Part shown: positions 7,912 through 16,611 of the stretch, in pieces
Numbering within the stretch: the first letter of the stretch is position 1
Layout: the number at the start of each line of letters is the position of its first letter
Origin: Marinihelvus fidelis
Lineage (GTDB): Bacteria; Pseudomonadota; Gammaproteobacteria; Xanthomonadales; SZUA-36
DNA: 64,000 nt
Direction of reading: 5' to 3'
NCBI RefSeq assembly: GCF_008725655.1
Contig: NZ_VYXP01000005.1
Coordinates: 332,209-396,208 of the forward strand
Made by a program: the position numbers and the translations under genes
Notes under the pieces: model-generated
What the model saw: the letters and a program-made list of their open reading frames with translations, nothing else
The model's database searches: none
Told to the model about the DNA's origin: nothing

Positions 7912-10161
7912 ATGGGCCTTTTCGAGGAACTCAAGCGTCGCAATGTCATCCGCGTGGGCATCGCCTACGCGGTGATGGCCTGGCTGTTGATGCAGATTGC
8001 CGACGTGCTGATCGACAACCTCGACGCGCCGGACTGGGTGTTCAGTACGCTGCTGATCGCCCTGGGCATCGGTTTTCCGCTGGTGCTGGTGTTTGCCTGG
8101 GCCTTCGAGCTGACACCGGAGGGCGTCAAGCGCGAGCGCGATGTCGACCGGCAGCAGTCCATCACCCACAACACCGGCAGGCGGCTGAACCGCGTGATCA
8201 TGGCCACGCTGGTGCTGGCCGTGGGCTACCTGCTGGTGGACAAGTTCATCCTGACCGACACCGCGCCGGCGCAACAGGTCGCCGACAACATGGCGGAATC
8301 CGCCGACACCCGGGCCCCGTCCGAACCCGCCGGCAACGCCGTCTCGGTGGCCGTGCTGCCGTTCGTCAACATGAGCGCCAACGCCGAGAACGAGTACTTC
8401 TCCGACGGCCTGACCGACACACTGCTGCACATGCTGGCGCAGCTGCCCGAGCTGCGCGTGGCGGCCCGAACGTCGTCATTCGCCTTCAAGAACCAGAACA
8501 AGCCGGTGCAGGAAATCGCCGCCGCGCTGGGCGTCGGCAACATCCTGGAAGGCAGCGTCCAGCGCGCCGACAACCAGGTTCGCGTGACCGCGCAGCTGAT
8601 CCGCGCCAGCGATGGCATTCACCTGTGGTCGGGCAATTACACGCGGCCGCTCGAAGGCATCTTCGCCATCCAGGACGAGATCGCCACCGATGTCGCCAGC
8701 GCCCTGGACGTGGCGCTGCTGGGCGGTGACCAGGCGCCGCGCCACCCGGAAACCGAGAGTGTCGACGCCTACGACCTGTACCTGCAGGGCCTGGAGCAGC
8801 GCGACATCAGCTCGTTCGCCTCGCTGGGCCAGGCCGAGAGCCTGTTCAAGCAGGCCATTTCAATGGACCCTGGTTTTATCGACGCCAAGCTGGCACTGGC
8901 CGTGACCTACCTGATGCAGCACAACACCGGCATGGTGACGAGAGAAGAGTTTGAGCCGGCCGCGTTCTCGTTGGTCAGCCAGGTAAAAGAACAGGAGCCG
9001 GACAACCGCCTGGCGCGGGCCGTCGAACTGTCGCTGATATTCACCGAGGAGCGAAGCTACAACACCGAGACGGATGAGTTGGAAGCCGCCGCCGCGGAAC
9101 TGGCCGGGCTGCTGGCACTGCTGCCGCAGCAGTCCTTCCTGCGCGGCCAGCTGGCCGTGGGCGTGGCCTACGGCCTGCAGCGCTTCCAGCAGGGGCTGGA
9201 CATTATCGAGGCCGGCCTGATCCTGGACCCGCTATCGGCTGAGCTCTACGCGCAGAAGGGCAATATCCTGCGCGGCATGGAACGCAACGAAGACGCGAAT
9301 GCCGCCTTCCAGCGCGCGCTGGAACTGGAGCCGGACAACCCCAACCACTACAGCCGCATGGCCCGCTCCGCCATGGTGCAGGGCGACCTGCGCGGTGGTT
9401 TTGCCTGGCGGTTGCGGCACGTCCAGCTCGACCCGGAAGACCATGAAGTGGTGGCCACGCTGGCCCGCCAGTTCTACGAATGGGACCTGCTGGAAGAAGG
9501 CGACCTGTGGGCGGAACGGGTCCGCGCGCTGGCGCCAAACTCGGATTTCGTCCAGCGCCTGCGCATCGATCGTGCCCTGGCCGCCGGCGATACCGACGCC
9601 ATCATCAACATCGCCGAAGGCATGATCCGCCAGCCCGCCACCATGCGCCACGGCGTCTATCCCACCGCGCTGTTTGAGTGGCTGCAGGCCATGAGCATGA
9701 GCGGCCGCAGCGAAGGCGCACTGCCTCTGCTGCAGGAGGCTTTTCCTGGCCTTGATGACCTGTCGACACCGCAACCGTCGCCCCAGGGCGTGATGGCCCA
9801 GTACGCCTGGGTAGAGCTGCTGGCCCGCACCCGCCCCAGGGAAGAAGCGCTGGCCGCCTGGGAACAGTACCGGCAGACGCGCTCGGCATTCGGCATGGAA
9901 TGGGCCGACGACCCCTACATCCGCATGTTCGACGCCCTGCTGCGCAATGACCTGCAACGCGCCACCGACCAGGCCCTCGAAGACCTCGCTGCTCCCATCC
10001 ACGAATGGCCCCGCCGTACCTACGCCTACAGCGACCCCTTCCTGGCCGCCGTCACCAGCGACCCCCGCGTCACCGCCCGCATCGCCGAACTCGACCGCGA
10101 GTACGCCCAGGGCCAGGCCGTCATCCGCGAACTGGTGGAGAGCGAGGCGTGGGATCCTTGA
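7912..10161 (+). CDS. membrane-anchored TolB-like/TPR sensor protein
   Basis: 749 residues. The N-terminus is MGLFEELKRRNVIRVGIAYAVMAWLLM, two membrane helices follow (about 16-38 and 45-65), and the ELTPEGVKR motif typical of this protein group comes next. A third helix lies near 90-110. A TolB-like domain begins SVAVLPFVNMSANAENEYFSDG, with ASSFAFK-type and LEGSVQ motifs, and TPR units fill residues ~280-700. The protein probably sits in the inner membrane with a large periplasmic part. It is a paralogue of 48463-50148 and shares the N-terminal module with 1267-3684. Ligand and role are unknown. Confidence 0.75.
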   Translation: MGLFEELKRRNVIRVGIAYAVMAWLLMQIADVLIDNLDAPDWVFSTLLIALGIGFPLVLVFAWAFELTPEGVKRERDVDRQQSITHNTGRRLNRVIMATLVLAVGYLLVDKFILTDTAPAQQVADNMAESADTRAPSEPAGNAVSVAVLPFVNMSANAENEYFSDGLTDTLLHMLAQLPELRVAARTSSFAFKNQNKPVQEIAAALGVGNILEGSVQRADNQVRVTAQLIRASDGIHLWSGNYTRPLEGIFAIQDEIATDVASALDVALLGGDQAPRHPETESVDAYDLYLQGLEQRDISSFASLGQAESLFKQAISMDPGFIDAKLALAVTYLMQHNTGMVTREEFEPAAFSLVSQVKEQEPDNRLARAVELSLIFTEERSYNTETDELEAAAAELAGLLALLPQQSFLRGQLAVGVAYGLQRFQQGLDIIEAGLILDPLSAELYAQKGNILRGMERNEDANAAFQRALELEPDNPNHYSRMARSAMVQGDLRGGFAWRLRHVQLDPEDHEVVATLARQFYEWDLLEEGDLWAERVRALAPNSDFVQRLRIDRALAAGDTDAIINIAEGMIRQPATMRHGVYPTALFEWLQAMSMSGRSEGALPLLQEAFPGLDDLSTPQPSPQGVMAQYAWVELLARTRPREEALAAWEQYRQTRSAFGMEWADDPYIRMFDALLRNDLQRATDQALEDLAAPIHEWPRRTYAYSDPFLAAVTSDPRVTARIAELDREYAQGQAVIRELVESEAWDP

Positions 10162-10162
10162 G

Positions 10163-10531
10163 TCAGGTCGCGGTCTCGTAAGCCTGGATCAGGGGCTCGG
10201 CTGGCAGGTTCCAGCCCGAGGTAATGGCGCGGATCTGCGCCAGGCTCAGGCAGCGCTGGCGGTTGAGCAGCTCAGAGGCCCGCGGGCGCGACTTCAGCAG
10301 GGTCGCTAACGCGGCCTGGTCCTTGCCCATCAGATCCATCGCGGATTTCAGGAAAGCCACCGGGTCGGGGCTGGCTATGGGGTACTGGCGCTCTTCCCAG
10401 GCCTCGATAAGCGTCACCAGGATGTCCAGCTCATCACCTTGCGGCGTATCCGGCCGGGCGTCCATCAGCGCATCGACGCGTGCCAGCGCGCGCTCGTAGT
10501 CATGCTCGGTCTTGATGGGGTAAACATTCAT
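10163..10531 (-). CDS. higA: HigA-family antitoxin (module 1)
   Basis: 122 residues, starting at the ATG at 10531. The start MNVYPIKTEHDYERALARVDALMDA is characteristic of the HigA antitoxin subfamily, and an XRE-type helix-turn-helix follows (about 65-115). It neutralises the toxin encoded just upstream and normally represses the operon. Its start codon overlaps the toxin stop codon by one base (TGATG), so the two are translationally coupled. The toxin-first order is standard for higBA. Confidence 0.85.
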   Translation of the reverse strand: MNVYPIKTEHDYERALARVDALMDARPDTPQGDELDILVTLIEAWEERQYPIASPDPVAFLKSAMDLMGKDQAALATLLKSRPRASELLNRQRCLSLAQIRAITSGWNLPAEPLIQAYETAT

Positions 10532-10830
10532 CAAATGGTCTCTGCGTCAACCTGGTCATATGCTTCATGCGTCCCCACAAAGCGGATATAGCCTGTTCGG
10601 TACGCGTAGTTGAACTTCACGATCAGCCGGTACTTATTTCCACCGATGTCGAACACCATCCGGTTGCCGGCGATAACACTGGCGCTCGCGAACTGGCCCT
10701 TGATGTCATGCGGTGACGCCCAGTCCGCCTTGCGGGCGAGCACCCACCAGGCCCGCAAAGGCAACTCCGCATCCTGGTGCTGCGGTTGTGACCAGAACGA
10801 AACCAGGGTTTTCCGGCTGATGATTCGCAA
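10531..10830 (-). CDS. higB: HigB-family mRNA interferase toxin (module 1)
   Basis: 99 residues. The start is TTG at 10830: an in-frame TGA lies two codons upstream and MRIISRKTLVSFW aligns with usual HigB N-termini. The conserved core AWWVLARKADW and the C-terminal YRLIVKFNYAYRTGYIRFVGTHEAYD are diagnostic of the RelE-like HigB fold, a ribosome-dependent mRNA nuclease. Only a weak AGGA is visible upstream, at long spacing, so translation may be inefficient. Confidence 0.85.
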   Translation of the reverse strand: MRIISRKTLVSFWSQPQHQDAELPLRAWWVLARKADWASPHDIKGQFASASVIAGNRMVFDIGGNKYRLIVKFNYAYRTGYIRFVGTHEAYDQVDAETI

Positions 10831-10856
10831 CGGTCACGACGTCCTGTTTCGGAGAT

Positions 10857-10885
10857 ATTGTAGAGTGTTCCCGCTATGGGAACAA
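10857..10885 (-). promoter_or_regulatory. candidate higBA-1 promoter with operator palindrome
   Basis: On the minus strand, TACAAT (10862-10857) is a good -10 and TTGTTC (10885-10880) a weak -35 with 17-base spacing. Between and overlapping them is the inverted repeat GTTCCC-GCTAT-GGGAAC (10867-10883), well placed for autorepression by HigA. Inferred from position only. Confidence 0.5.
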
Positions 10886-11046
10886 GCGTGCAAGGTGTTC
10901 ATTTGATGTGAGTTTAGAACGCCATACAGCACCGGCCTATGGCATGAATCTGAAATTCCCGTAGGACATTGCTTGATCATCATTGCAATTAAGGAGCGTG
11001 ACTCCAGAAATGCAAGGATGATGAGATGATTCACTCACTATCAATA

Positions 11047-11073
11047 ATTATCAATTTTCCGAAAATTGATAAT
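11047..11073. repeat. perfect 27-bp palindrome
   Basis: Two 13-base arms (ATTATCAATTTTC and its exact complement GAAAATTGATAAT) flank a single C. It lies in the AT-rich gap 10831-11224 between higBA-1 and the NERD gene. No T-tract follows, so it is more likely a binding site or mobile-element relic than a terminator. Nothing else was recognised in this gap apart from the higBA promoter. Confidence 0.6.
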
Positions 11074-11224
11074 AGTGGTGCTGGCGACCCGCTCTAAGGG
11101 AGGCTCGGGTGCGGAGATTGTGTTTTGCTTTTTCACCAATTCCGGATTCCAGAATCTGGAATGAACCCACTCGGCAACCTGGGGCTCTCTCGTCAATGAC
11201 GTCAGCGGTATACGGGCTAGAATC

Positions 11225-12286
11225 ATGATTTACATCGTCCTGGTCGTTGTAGTCGGCGCCGTTGCTGTGCTGACCGCCTGGCTCAACTCCCCCGGCGCCA
11301 AGGGCCGCCGCGGCGAGGCCATGGTCGAACGCACCCTGGCCAGACTCGACCCCGGCGAGTACCGCGTACTGCACAACGTGACCCTGCCCACCACCGGCGG
11401 CCACACGACACAGATCGATCATGTCGTCATCAGCCGCTACGGCATCTTCGTGCTGGAAACGAAACACCTGGCCGGGTGGGTCTTCGGTAAGGCTGGCGAC
11501 GCCAAGTGGACGCAATCCTTCGGCCGCCACGCCAGGAACACCTTCCAGAATCCGCTGCGCCAGAACCATGCACACGTGAAAGCCCTGCAAACCGCCACCG
11601 GCCTGGGTGATGAAGCCTTCGAGTCGCTGGTGATCATGACCGGCAAGGCCACGTTCAAAACCGGCATCCCCAAGGGCGTCCTCGCACTGCGCGACCTGAT
11701 GCAGGTGCTCCGCGCCATGCCCCGCCAACGCCTGACCGACACCCAGGTCAAAGCGGCGGTAAACGCCATCGAAGCCGCCCGCCTGGCCCCCGGCCCCGAG
11801 ACCGACCGCGAGCACATCGAAACCACCGTTCGCCGCCACGGCGCCGGCAATGGTATGGTCGCAACAGCCAGCAAGCTGTATTTCAGGGGGCTCGCCATCA
11901 ACATCGGACTCAAACTCATCGGTGTCGCACTGATGATCGCCGTGGCCTGGTTTGCCTACCAGCGCATCAGTGACATCACGACCGACTATGCGGAAAGCCA
12001 ACTGACCGGCAAACCGGCGGCCACGCAGCCCGCGCCTGAAACAGCGCCGCCGACACCCGTGCCCGCGACGAGCCCGGTACCAGAAACGACACCCCCAACC
12101 ACCGCGGAAACCACCCCGGAACCGGAGCCAGCCCCTGCCCCGACAGACATCCGCAACCGGATGCCCAAGGACGTCCGCTGCGCCTACAGCCCGGACACCG
12201 ACCGCTGTGCCTGCCTGGACCCGCGCGGGTTTAAGTACCAGGCGGCGTTGGAACAGTGCAAGGCAAGGGCTTTGGGGGAGGCCTGA
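11225..12286 (+). CDS. NERD-domain membrane protein
   Basis: 353 residues. An N-terminal membrane helix (about 2-20) is followed by a NERD (nuclease-related) domain at ~30-150. Recognisable motifs are KGRRGEAMVERTL, TTQIDHVVISRYGIFVLETKH and the downstream WTQ...NPLRQN. A second helix lies at ~220-242, then a long Pro/Thr/Glu-rich linker and a Cys-containing C-terminus (CAYSPDTDRCACLDPRG). NERD proteins have a PD-(D/E)xK-like core and are suspected of nucleic-acid processing, but the function is not established. It sits at the left end of the defence-rich region. Confidence 0.75.
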   Translation: MIYIVLVVVVGAVAVLTAWLNSPGAKGRRGEAMVERTLARLDPGEYRVLHNVTLPTTGGHTTQIDHVVISRYGIFVLETKHLAGWVFGKAGDAKWTQSFGRHARNTFQNPLRQNHAHVKALQTATGLGDEAFESLVIMTGKATFKTGIPKGVLALRDLMQVLRAMPRQRLTDTQVKAAVNAIEAARLAPGPETDREHIETTVRRHGAGNGMVATASKLYFRGLAINIGLKLIGVALMIAVAWFAYQRISDITTDYAESQLTGKPAATQPAPETAPPTPVPATSPVPETTPPTTAETTPEPEPAPAPTDIRNRMPKDVRCAYSPDTDRCACLDPRGFKYQAALEQCKARALGEA

Positions 12287-12322
12287 TTTAGGCTATATAT
12301 CAGCTGCTTAACACAGGGTAAT

Positions 12323-12424
12323 CAGCAACCAGACGGCCCACTAATCAACAAATAGACGCTAGCTTAACCAGCAAATAGACGCTAATATAGCCCGCAAATA
12401 GCCGGGGCATTAGTCAACAAATGG
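12323..12424 (+). repeat. 23-bp tandem repeat array ending on a start codon
   Basis: Units start at 12323, 12346, 12369, 12392 and 12415, exactly 23 bases apart. Each begins CA(A/G)CAA or CCGCAA. Units 2 and 3 share the opening CAxCAAATAGACGCTA, and unit 4 keeps GCAAATAG. The last unit begins CAACAAATGG and contains the ATG of the ATPase gene at 12421. The gap 12287-12420 holds little else except AT-rich sequence. The heptamer ATAGACG is shared with the other 23-bp repeats in this window. Confidence 0.7.
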
Positions 12425-13671
12425 CCGAAGCCGAAGAGGAAAAAATCTATACCAGGCTGATGGCAACCGCCATGAGCGAAGCGCTGGGCGACACGCCAGT
12501 CGTGTGCCTGCTCGGGCCACGCCAGTCCGGCAAATCAACACTTGTCCGGCGACTGCTGCCCAAGCGGCACTATGTGACGTTCGATGACCCGGGGCTGCTC
12601 GACGCGGCGCAGGCCGACCCGCTGGGCTTCCTGCGTGCACTGCCGGAACAGGTGACGCTTGACGAGATCCAGCGCGTGCCGGAGCTGTTGCCACCCATCA
12701 AGTTGCTCGTGGATGAGAACCGAACGCCGGGTCGTTTTGTCCTGACAGGTTCGGCGAACCTGCTGTTGCTGCCGAGCGTGAACGAATCTCTTGCAGGGCG
12801 CATGGAAGTGGTCCGGCTACACCCGTTGTCTGAAATGGAGAAGCAGGGTACGGAAACCAGTTTCCTGGAGACACTGATTTCCGGCGCGCTTGAGGCCGCC
12901 GTGAGTGAGAGTGGCCAGGTGGTCAGCGGAACGGCCGAGGCAATCTGTTCAGGGGGATACCCGGAACCCCTGGGGCGACCCGCCAGGAGCGCGCGCCGGT
13001 GGTACCGGCAGTACCTGGATGCAGTGATCCAGAGAGATGTAAGTGCAGTCGCCCAGGTACGAAAAGAGGATGACCTGCGTCGCCTGGTTGAGTACCTGGC
13101 CCACCAGACAGCCAACCTGCTTAACGTGAACGCGGCTTCCAATGACCTGGGCCTGGACCGCACAACCATCAACCGGTACATCACGATACTCGAAAGACTG
13201 TTCCTGGTCAGGCAACTGCCGGCCTGGCACCGCAACGGCATGAAGCGCCTGGTCAGCCTGCCCAAGGTTCACATGGTCGACTCCGGCCTGGCCGCCAACC
13301 TGCTCCGGCTGACTCCCTCGGACTGGTCGTTACACGGCACCGAATTTGGCGGGCTCCTGGAAAGCTTCGTCGTCCAGCAACTGATCTGCCAGTCCGGATG
13401 GGTGGACAGTGAGCTGAAATTTTCCCACTACCGCGACAAGGACCAGAAGGAGGTGGACCTGGTCATCGAACAGGGACGCCGCGTATGGGGCGTAGAGGTG
13501 AAACGGTCAGCCAGCATCAAGCGGACCGACGCCAAAGGCCTGGCCCGGCTGGCCACCCAGGCCGGCAAAAATTTCCAGGGCGGCGCACTGCTGTACTCGG
13601 GTACAAACACCCTCCCGCTCGAGCCACCCAACTGCTTCGCAGTGCCCATCGACAGGCTCTGGCATGAATAG
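12421..13671 (+). CDS. AAA_14/DUF4143 ATPase
   Basis: 416 residues. The N-terminal AAA+ domain (AAA_14) has Walker A GPRQSGKST (32-40), Walker B VTLDEIQR (~75-82) and the sensor-like LTGSANLLLL (~105-115). The C-terminal DUF4143 domain (about 200-380) ends in a PD-(D/E)xK-like region, with KEVDLVIEQGRRVWGVEVK visible. Such proteins are common in accessory DNA and their function is poorly known. No Shine-Dalgarno sequence precedes the ATG, which lies inside the last 23-bp repeat unit. Its end overlaps the HEPN gene by eight bases, suggesting a two-gene operon. Confidence 0.8.
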   Translation: MAEAEEEKIYTRLMATAMSEALGDTPVVCLLGPRQSGKSTLVRRLLPKRHYVTFDDPGLLDAAQADPLGFLRALPEQVTLDEIQRVPELLPPIKLLVDENRTPGRFVLTGSANLLLLPSVNESLAGRMEVVRLHPLSEMEKQGTETSFLETLISGALEAAVSESGQVVSGTAEAICSGGYPEPLGRPARSARRWYRQYLDAVIQRDVSAVAQVRKEDDLRRLVEYLAHQTANLLNVNAASNDLGLDRTTINRYITILERLFLVRQLPAWHRNGMKRLVSLPKVHMVDSGLAANLLRLTPSDWSLHGTEFGGLLESFVVQQLICQSGWVDSELKFSHYRDKDQKEVDLVIEQGRRVWGVEVKRSASIKRTDAKGLARLATQAGKNFQGGALLYSGTNTLPLEPPNCFAVPIDRLWHE

Positions 13672-14338
13672 CCTCAACTACCAAACCCTCAAAGCCCGCC
13701 ACCGCGCCGAGCGCGACGGCTACTCCCCCGCCCTGGCCCTGCGCACCCACCGCGCCCTGAGCTGGCTGCAACGCGCCGAGCAGGAAACCGAAGACCAGGA
13801 CGCCAGGTTCATCTTCGCGTGGATCGCCCTGAACGCCGCCTACGCCCGCGACCAGGTCGCCGGCCGCGTCTCCTGGACCGAACGCCGCCGCTTCCGCGAA
13901 TTCATCCGCCGCCTGCTCGCCACCGACAGCGCCGGTGCCGGCCAGAACCTGCTCTACAACCTGGTCTGGGACCAGTTCCCCAACTCCATCCGCGGCTTCC
14001 TGGACAACCAATATGTCTTCCAGCCCTACTGGGAACACCAAAAAGGCAATCTTGACGAGGCCGCCTGGAAACAAAGCTTCAGCCACTCCAAAACCCGCGC
14101 CTACCGCGCCCTCGGCCAACAACGCACCGGCCAGGTCCTGGGCGAACTCTTCGACCGCCTCTACACCCTGCGCAACCAACTCATCCACGGCGGCGCCACC
14201 TGGAACGGCCAAATCAACCGCAAACAGGTCACCGCCGGCGCCGACATCCTCGGCAAATTGGTGCCCGTGGTCATCCACCTGATGATGGCGCGACCGGGCG
14301 TGGAGTGGGAGATGGGGTGTTATCCGGTGGTGGGGTAG
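13664..14338 (+). CDS. HEPN-domain protein, putative RNase
   Basis: 224 residues, mostly alpha-helical. Near the C-terminus, RNQLIHGG (170-177) provides the Rx4-6H motif of HEPN ribonucleases (Arg170, His175). The helix with FIFAWIALNAAYA (~49-62) is typical of ApeA-like and other defence-associated HEPN proteins. The start overlaps the upstream ATPase gene by eight bases. HEPN domains act as RNase effectors in toxin-antitoxin and abortive-infection systems. Pairing with an AAA_14 ATPase suggests ATP-controlled toxicity, but that is inference. The gene uses C-ending codons heavily. Confidence 0.7.
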   Translation: MNSLNYQTLKARHRAERDGYSPALALRTHRALSWLQRAEQETEDQDARFIFAWIALNAAYARDQVAGRVSWTERRRFREFIRRLLATDSAGAGQNLLYNLVWDQFPNSIRGFLDNQYVFQPYWEHQKGNLDEAAWKQSFSHSKTRAYRALGQQRTGQVLGELFDRLYTLRNQLIHGGATWNGQINRKQVTAGADILGKLVPVVIHLMMARPGVEWEMGCYPVVG

Positions 14339-14460
14339 TTGAACCAAGTTGAAGGACCACCTGATTGACATCAAAATGCCTGATATGCACGAGTTTTGGG
14401 CAAATCAGACCTGTTCCGCATGTTGCGGCACCAACTTGTTGATTTACGGAGGGTGACGCA

Positions 14461-16107
14461 ATGGATTTGAAGGCTTCTGTTGAAGGTCAAACTCACGATA
14501 TAAAGTCCATCCGCCTGGTTTCAGGAAAGAGTGCCGATTGGAAAGAACTGGCGTGTACATGTGTTTGCTTTGCAAACAGCCGAGGTGGGCAGATTCTTCT
14601 GGGAATCGAAGATGGCGAATCCTCACCACCTGAAGGGCAGCGCATATCGGACGCCTTGCTTGAGAGAATCAGTAAACGCGTTGGCGAATTGACGATCCAC
14701 GTCAATGCATTCCCTGAAAAGGTTTGCTGTGAGAACGGTGCGGAGTACGTGCGATTGAACATCAGCCGCTCTCAAAACGTCGCATCTACAACTGATGGGC
14801 GGTTTTTTATCCGGGTCTCAGATCAGTGTATGCCCATTACTGGTGACAACGTGCTTCGGCTGGCTGAAGAGAGACCAGGATGGGCTTGGGAGCTCGTTGA
14901 CAGTCAGCTTGGTAAAAAACACATTGATCCGCTCGTGCTGAAACGGTTGGTTACCAGCTTCAGGCATTCTGAACGGGTCAGGCCTTCGGTGAAAGAGAAG
15001 TCAGACGCTGAGTTGCTCGAGCACTACAGCCTTGTCATTGGGCGAAACCTGACCAATCTCGGTGCGCTACTCGTTGGTTCGACGAATACGCGCAGGAGCC
15101 TGGGCGTGGCTCCTATAGTTCAGGCGCTGAAGTTTGACGATGCCGGAAACAAGGTGAATAAGTGGGCGTGGGATGATCACACCCAGTCTCCAATCGAGCT
15201 CGTCGAAGCGATCTGGGGGGCGATTCCGGATTTCAAGGAAAGCTATGAAGTATCGGAAGGACTCTACCGAAAGTCGGTTCCGGCCTATGATGAGAAAGTT
15301 GTTCGGGAATTGCTCATCAACGCATTGGTTCACCGGCCTTATACCCAGAAAGGTGATATCTATATCAACCTCAGGCCTGGTTCCCTGGAGATCGTAAACC
15401 CCGGAACTTTGCCTCTTGGTGTGACGACCAGGAATATTCTGAATGCGAGCAGGCGGCGCAATGAAGAACTTGCCAGAGTGTTCCATGACCTTGAGCTGAT
15501 GGAGCGCGAGGGCAGTGGCTACGATCTCGTATACGACCTGTTGCTGTCGCGCGGGCGGCCTATCCCGGAGTTGAAAGTTGGACAGGACAGGGTCTCGGTT
15601 ACGATACGCAGGCTGGTGCCAAACCCGGGAGTCATGCGTTTGATGCAAGACGCCGATGCCCGCCATCAACTCACCCAGCGTGAACGCATTACCTTAGGAG
15701 TGCTCGCACAGTCTGATGGCCTGATAGCGGGAGAACTGGTTGAGAGGCTTGAAACCGACCAGGGCTCTCTATCAAGTTGGTTAGGGCGGCTACTTGAGCT
15801 TGAACTGGTGGAAACCAGGGGACGGACCAAGGGGACACGCTACCTTGTGTCGCCGGAATTGTTGCGAGACTCAGGAATGACAGGCGCCACATCGCTCAAG
15901 CACATTGAGCCTCATCGCCTTGCAGCACTCGTAAGGGAAGATGTCGGTCGATACCCTGATTCCCGTATCGGTGAAATCCATGAAAGGATAGGTTCGGAGA
16001 TTCCTCGGAGCCAACTAAGAAAATGCCTGAAGAACCTGGTTGATGCCGGTGACCTCGTAATGATTGGCGAGCGAGCAGGTTCGCGATACAGGGCTGGTGA
16101 CACCTGA
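14461..16107 (+). CDS. AlbA_2 (Schlafen-like)/HATPase_c_4 protein
   Basis: 548 residues with a strong GGAGGG six bases before the ATG. The N-terminal AlbA_2 domain (~20-135) shows DWKELACTCVCFANSRGG and ILLGIEDG. A GHKL-like ATPase domain (HATPase_c_4, ~270-385) shows VVRELLINALVHRPY, GDIYINLRPGSLEIVNPG and ARVFHDLELMEREGSGYD. Winged-helix segments fill the C-terminus (~410-540). This architecture is often annotated as RecG-like or transcriptional regulator and is frequent in accessory islands. The gene is AT-richer than the surrounding chromosome. Confidence 0.8.
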   Translation: MDLKASVEGQTHDIKSIRLVSGKSADWKELACTCVCFANSRGGQILLGIEDGESSPPEGQRISDALLERISKRVGELTIHVNAFPEKVCCENGAEYVRLNISRSQNVASTTDGRFFIRVSDQCMPITGDNVLRLAEERPGWAWELVDSQLGKKHIDPLVLKRLVTSFRHSERVRPSVKEKSDAELLEHYSLVIGRNLTNLGALLVGSTNTRRSLGVAPIVQALKFDDAGNKVNKWAWDDHTQSPIELVEAIWGAIPDFKESYEVSEGLYRKSVPAYDEKVVRELLINALVHRPYTQKGDIYINLRPGSLEIVNPGTLPLGVTTRNILNASRRRNEELARVFHDLELMEREGSGYDLVYDLLLSRGRPIPELKVGQDRVSVTIRRLVPNPGVMRLMQDADARHQLTQRERITLGVLAQSDGLIAGELVERLETDQGSLSSWLGRLLELELVETRGRTKGTRYLVSPELLRDSGMTGATSLKHIEPHRLAALVREDVGRYPDSRIGEIHERIGSEIPRSQLRKCLKNLVDAGDLVMIGERAGSRYRAGDT

Positions 16108-16611
16108 AGCCTGGTGCGACAGAAATGATTGATAGCACCTGGTTCCGGCTGGTTAAAAAACCAAGATATTTAGAAAATTCAGAACAAAAGCCAGCATGAG
16201 GGTTTACAACGCTTTGTAATACATGGTTTTTTAGAAATCTCTCTTTGCGGAAAAAATCCAAAGCAGTTCTAATTTGGAACAGAAACCATGACCATTTGGG
16301 AGTTGATACCCCCGGCCAACAGACAAGCGAGTTCAGCCGGCCAAAACAAATAGTCCTTTTAATAGTCCCTAAACGCCCATTAATAGTCCTTTATGTCTCA
16401 ATCAACGCCAGGCTGCCGCGAGACCCAGTCATAAACAGGTCGTAACACACGCATCGCTGGCTCAAGTTCCGACTTTGCATCTTCGAGCGGTTCAAGCCTC
16501 ATCCATAGGGTCAGGTGTGGGGAAACCACTATGTGTTTGGAATAAACTCACTAAATTCGTTAATAAGTAAAACAACGCCATAGTCCTCTGCTGGATCGAA
16601 GGTCTTCTTTA
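16108..16611. other. AT-rich intergenic region without a recognised gene
   Basis: About 500 bases between the AlbA_2 gene and the HNH gene. It holds an inverted repeat (TAAAAAACCA at 16154-16163, TGGTTTTTTA at 16224-16233), two CCGGCCAA boxes 25 bases apart (16312 and 16337) and three copies of AATAGTCC (16349, 16361, 16382). No open frame here has a plausible start and ribosome-binding site. It may be a promoter region or an old junction of acquired DNA. Confidence 0.5.

Noticed and set aside
10834-11034. A 66-codon minus-strand frame in the gap upstream of higBA-1
   Set aside because: It covers the predicted promoter and operator of higBA, has no ribosome-binding site and matches no family.
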